Origin: Chloroflexota bacterium
GTDB taxonomy: Bacteria > Chloroflexota > Anaerolineae > Fen-1058
Length of the DNA stretch: 15,497 nucleotides
NCBI GenBank assembly: GCA_016219235.1
Contig: JACRBO010000288.1
Location: forward strand, 1 to 15,497
Reading direction: 5' to 3'
The position numbers and the translations under genes are program-made. How positions within the stretch are numbered: position 1 is the stretch's first letter; each line of letters begins with the position of its first letter. The notes below the pieces were generated by a model. It saw nothing but the letters and a program-made list of their open reading frames with translations, made no database searches and was not told the DNA's origin. This document shows, piece by piece, positions 13,964 to 15,497 of the stretch.

Positions 13964-15497
13964 TCACTGGCGACGCAGAACAAAAATATGTCCGGTCTGA
14001 TCAATAAACGGCTCAGGGTAACTCACTTCTTTAACAATTGCATAACCAGGCAGCGGTTCAAACGCGAGCAGATATGTCTTGGGATTGATTTTCATCCATT
14101 CCAATATATCACTACCGCGAGCGCGGGCAATCGGCAACACAGCCTCAAACTCATGCCAACCCACCCACTCAACCCCGCCGTCGATGTTTTCCGGAGCAAT
14201 GCCCTGCGCGACTAATTGTTCAGCTGCGTCCCAGCGCGCAGTCGTCCAAGCCCGATAGTCACTCATGCCAATGACGATGTAGCCCATTAACGCGGCGCTC
14301 ACCGCGGCCGCCGCCAACCAACCTGCCCGGTTAAGTGTCGTGCGTCGCAGGACCAAATATGCCGCGCAAGGAACCAGCACCAATAAATAACGGTCGAAAA
14401 AAAACGCGAACACGACTGTCATCAACAACACGCCTGTGCTTACCACAATCAGGGCTGCACCAAGAGAGCGGCGCTCCTGCCGCCAACGAAATACGGCTTG
14501 CGTCCAAAACGTTGCTTGAGCTGCGCCAGCAAACGGCGCAATCAAGGTGAGGCCCCAAAACCATTCATCCAGAGCGGGCACGGTTTTGGTTCCGGGCAAC
14601 GTAATCGCGCCAAGTCCAGCGTGATTAATGATGTCCGCCAACTGCGGGAAGCCGGTTTGATTAGTCACGACGAACACGGCTAACGGCATGCCTAACGCGA
14701 TCAGCCACGCTGAAAACACAGTGGTCTGTTGGCGAGTGCTGCTCAGCGAGCGGCGGCTGACAAACCAGGCAACCAGCGCCGGCAAGGTAAAAATCCCAAG
14801 ATACGTTGCACTCCACACGATACGAATCAGCATGATTATCCATGAGACCGGTGTTGTGATAAAGGCTACGGTACTACCGGCCCCGATTACCTCGACCGCC
14901 CAGGGTTCGCCGATAACCGCCAACCAGGTTTGATGTCCGATCACCGCCAGTGCGGGCGCAACGCCCATCAACAGCATGGGCCGCCAGGCCCAGCGTCGCT
15001 CGTACAAGATCCAGGCCAGCCCGGCTCCCACGGGCAGCAGTAAACCAATCTGGCGTTCCAGATAGGCCAAGGCCGCAAACCCTCCTCCCATCAGCAGCCA
15101 GCTGTTAGAACGGCGTTGGAAGCCGCGCGCGTAACAGGTCAAACTAACCAACAGCAGTGCCAGAAAGAAGACATCTGACATGAAAGTGTAAGTCAAGTTG
15201 ATAAAAATCGGGTTGACTAAGAGTAGTAAGACACCTAGTGTGCCCTCCGCGTGTCGCAGACCCAATTGCCGCAAGAGATCGTAGAGGGCGAGGCAGCTGA
15301 TCACCGCGCACACCAGCGTCGACCACCGCAGTGCAACAAAGGAAAAACCGCCTGCCAGGTGCGCAAACAATGCGCCCAAATATATCTGGGGGATTAACGA
15401 AGGGGCCGCCCACTCAGAGACATGCAGTTCGCTGGTGGTCAGCAAATGACGAACGCTTTGAGCATAGGCCCAGTCATCATTAAGGGGAATATCAGCC
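13964..15497 (-). CDS. GT-C-like membrane glycosyltransferase, N-terminus cut by window edge
   Basis: 510 residues are visible and the frame is open at the right edge. Upstream of the TTG at 15445 the frame continues with ADIPLNDDWAYAQSVRHLL, whose Asp-Asp-Trp is the usual first-loop catalytic-type motif of this class. The TTG is therefore not the start, and the true N-terminus with its first helix lies beyond the window. About ten helices follow, including YLERQIGLLLPVGAG and FFFDRYLLVLVPCAAYL. A soluble C-terminal domain of about 110 residues (from YRAWTTARWDAAEQL) ends at FVLRRQ. The gene is visibly less GC-rich than its neighbours and contains no CGATCG site, hinting at a different history. 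It precedes the next gene by 7 nt. The function is inferred from motif and topology only. Confidence 0.82.
   Translation of the reverse strand, partial: ADIPLNDDWAYAQSVRHLLTTSELHVSEWAAPSLIPQIYLGALFAHLAGGFSFVALRWSTLVCAVISCLALYDLLRQLGLRHAEGTLGVLLLLVNPIFINLTYTFMSDVFFLALLLVSLTCYARGFQRRSNSWLLMGGGFAALAYLERQIGLLLPVGAGLAWILYERRWAWRPMLLMGVAPALAVIGHQTWLAVIGEPWAVEVIGAGSTVAFITTPVSWIIMLIRIVWSATYLGIFTLPALVAWFVSRRSLSSTRQQTTVFSAWLIALGMPLAVFVVTNQTGFPQLADIINHAGLGAITLPGTKTVPALDEWFWGLTLIAPFAGAAQATFWTQAVFRWRQERRSLGAALIVVSTGVLLMTVVFAFFFDRYLLVLVPCAAYLVLRRTTLNRAGWLAAAAVSAALMGYIVIGMSDYRAWTTARWDAAEQLVAQGIAPENIDGGVEWVGWHEFEAVLPIARARGSDILEWMKINPKTYLLAFEPLPGYAIVKEVSYPEPFIDQTGHIFVLRRQ

Noticed and set aside
14398..14405. 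Run of eight A (coding Phe-Phe-Phe) as a phase-variation tract
   Set aside because: The run is short, falls in a hydrophobic helix where Phe codons are expected, and the frame is intact. There is no evidence of slippage.

Overview
The window is a gene-dense, high-GC (roughly 58-60% by eye) bacterial stretch. All twelve genes I accept lie on the minus strand, so transcription runs from the right edge to the left edge. The density of multi-pass GT-C glycosyltransferases, the short 7-8 bp tandem repeats at gene ends and the heavy use of the palindrome CGATCG together suggest a Chloroflexota (Chloroflexus/Roseiflexus/Kouleothrix-like) genome. That assignment is an inference from style, not from a marker gene.

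Layout in transcription order. Four large membrane proteins occupy the right side, with one insertion: a 5'-truncated GT-C-like protein (13964-15497), two more GT-C-like proteins (12340-13956 and 10730-12343), a small four-helix-bundle (S23/bAvd-type) protein (10301-10696), and a fourth multi-pass protein with a conserved C-terminal domain (8712-10217). The middle holds a GT87-type mannosyltransferase-like protein (7534-8715), a polyprenyl-phosphate hexosyltransferase of the DPM1/GtrB type (6467-7534), a GT4 glycosyltransferase (5292-6464) and a glutamine-hydrolysing asparagine synthase-like amidotransferase (3396-5288). The left side holds three consecutive class I SAM methyltransferases (2639-3403, 1891-2631, 1101-1907) and the start of another GT-C protein that runs off the left edge (1-1104).

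Neighbouring genes overlap by a few bases or are separated by at most 7 nt everywhere except on the two sides of the four-helix-bundle gene (33 and 83 nt). This is best read as one long operon. GT-C enzymes use lipid-phosphate sugars, the GT2 enzyme makes such donors, GT4 uses nucleotide sugars, and AsnB-like and methyltransferase proteins typically decorate the glycan. The set therefore looks like a pathway for assembling and modifying a lipid-linked or surface glycan, but no substrate can be read from the sequence.

The most unusual features are short tandem repeats that supply stop codons and C-terminal residues. One octamer, TGACAAGA, appears on both sides of the four-helix-bundle gene and forms a long hairpin, as if that gene were a cassette dropped into the operon. 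I see no tRNA, rRNA, CRISPR array, transposase or clear promoter. No gene-free stretch exceeds 300 bases.
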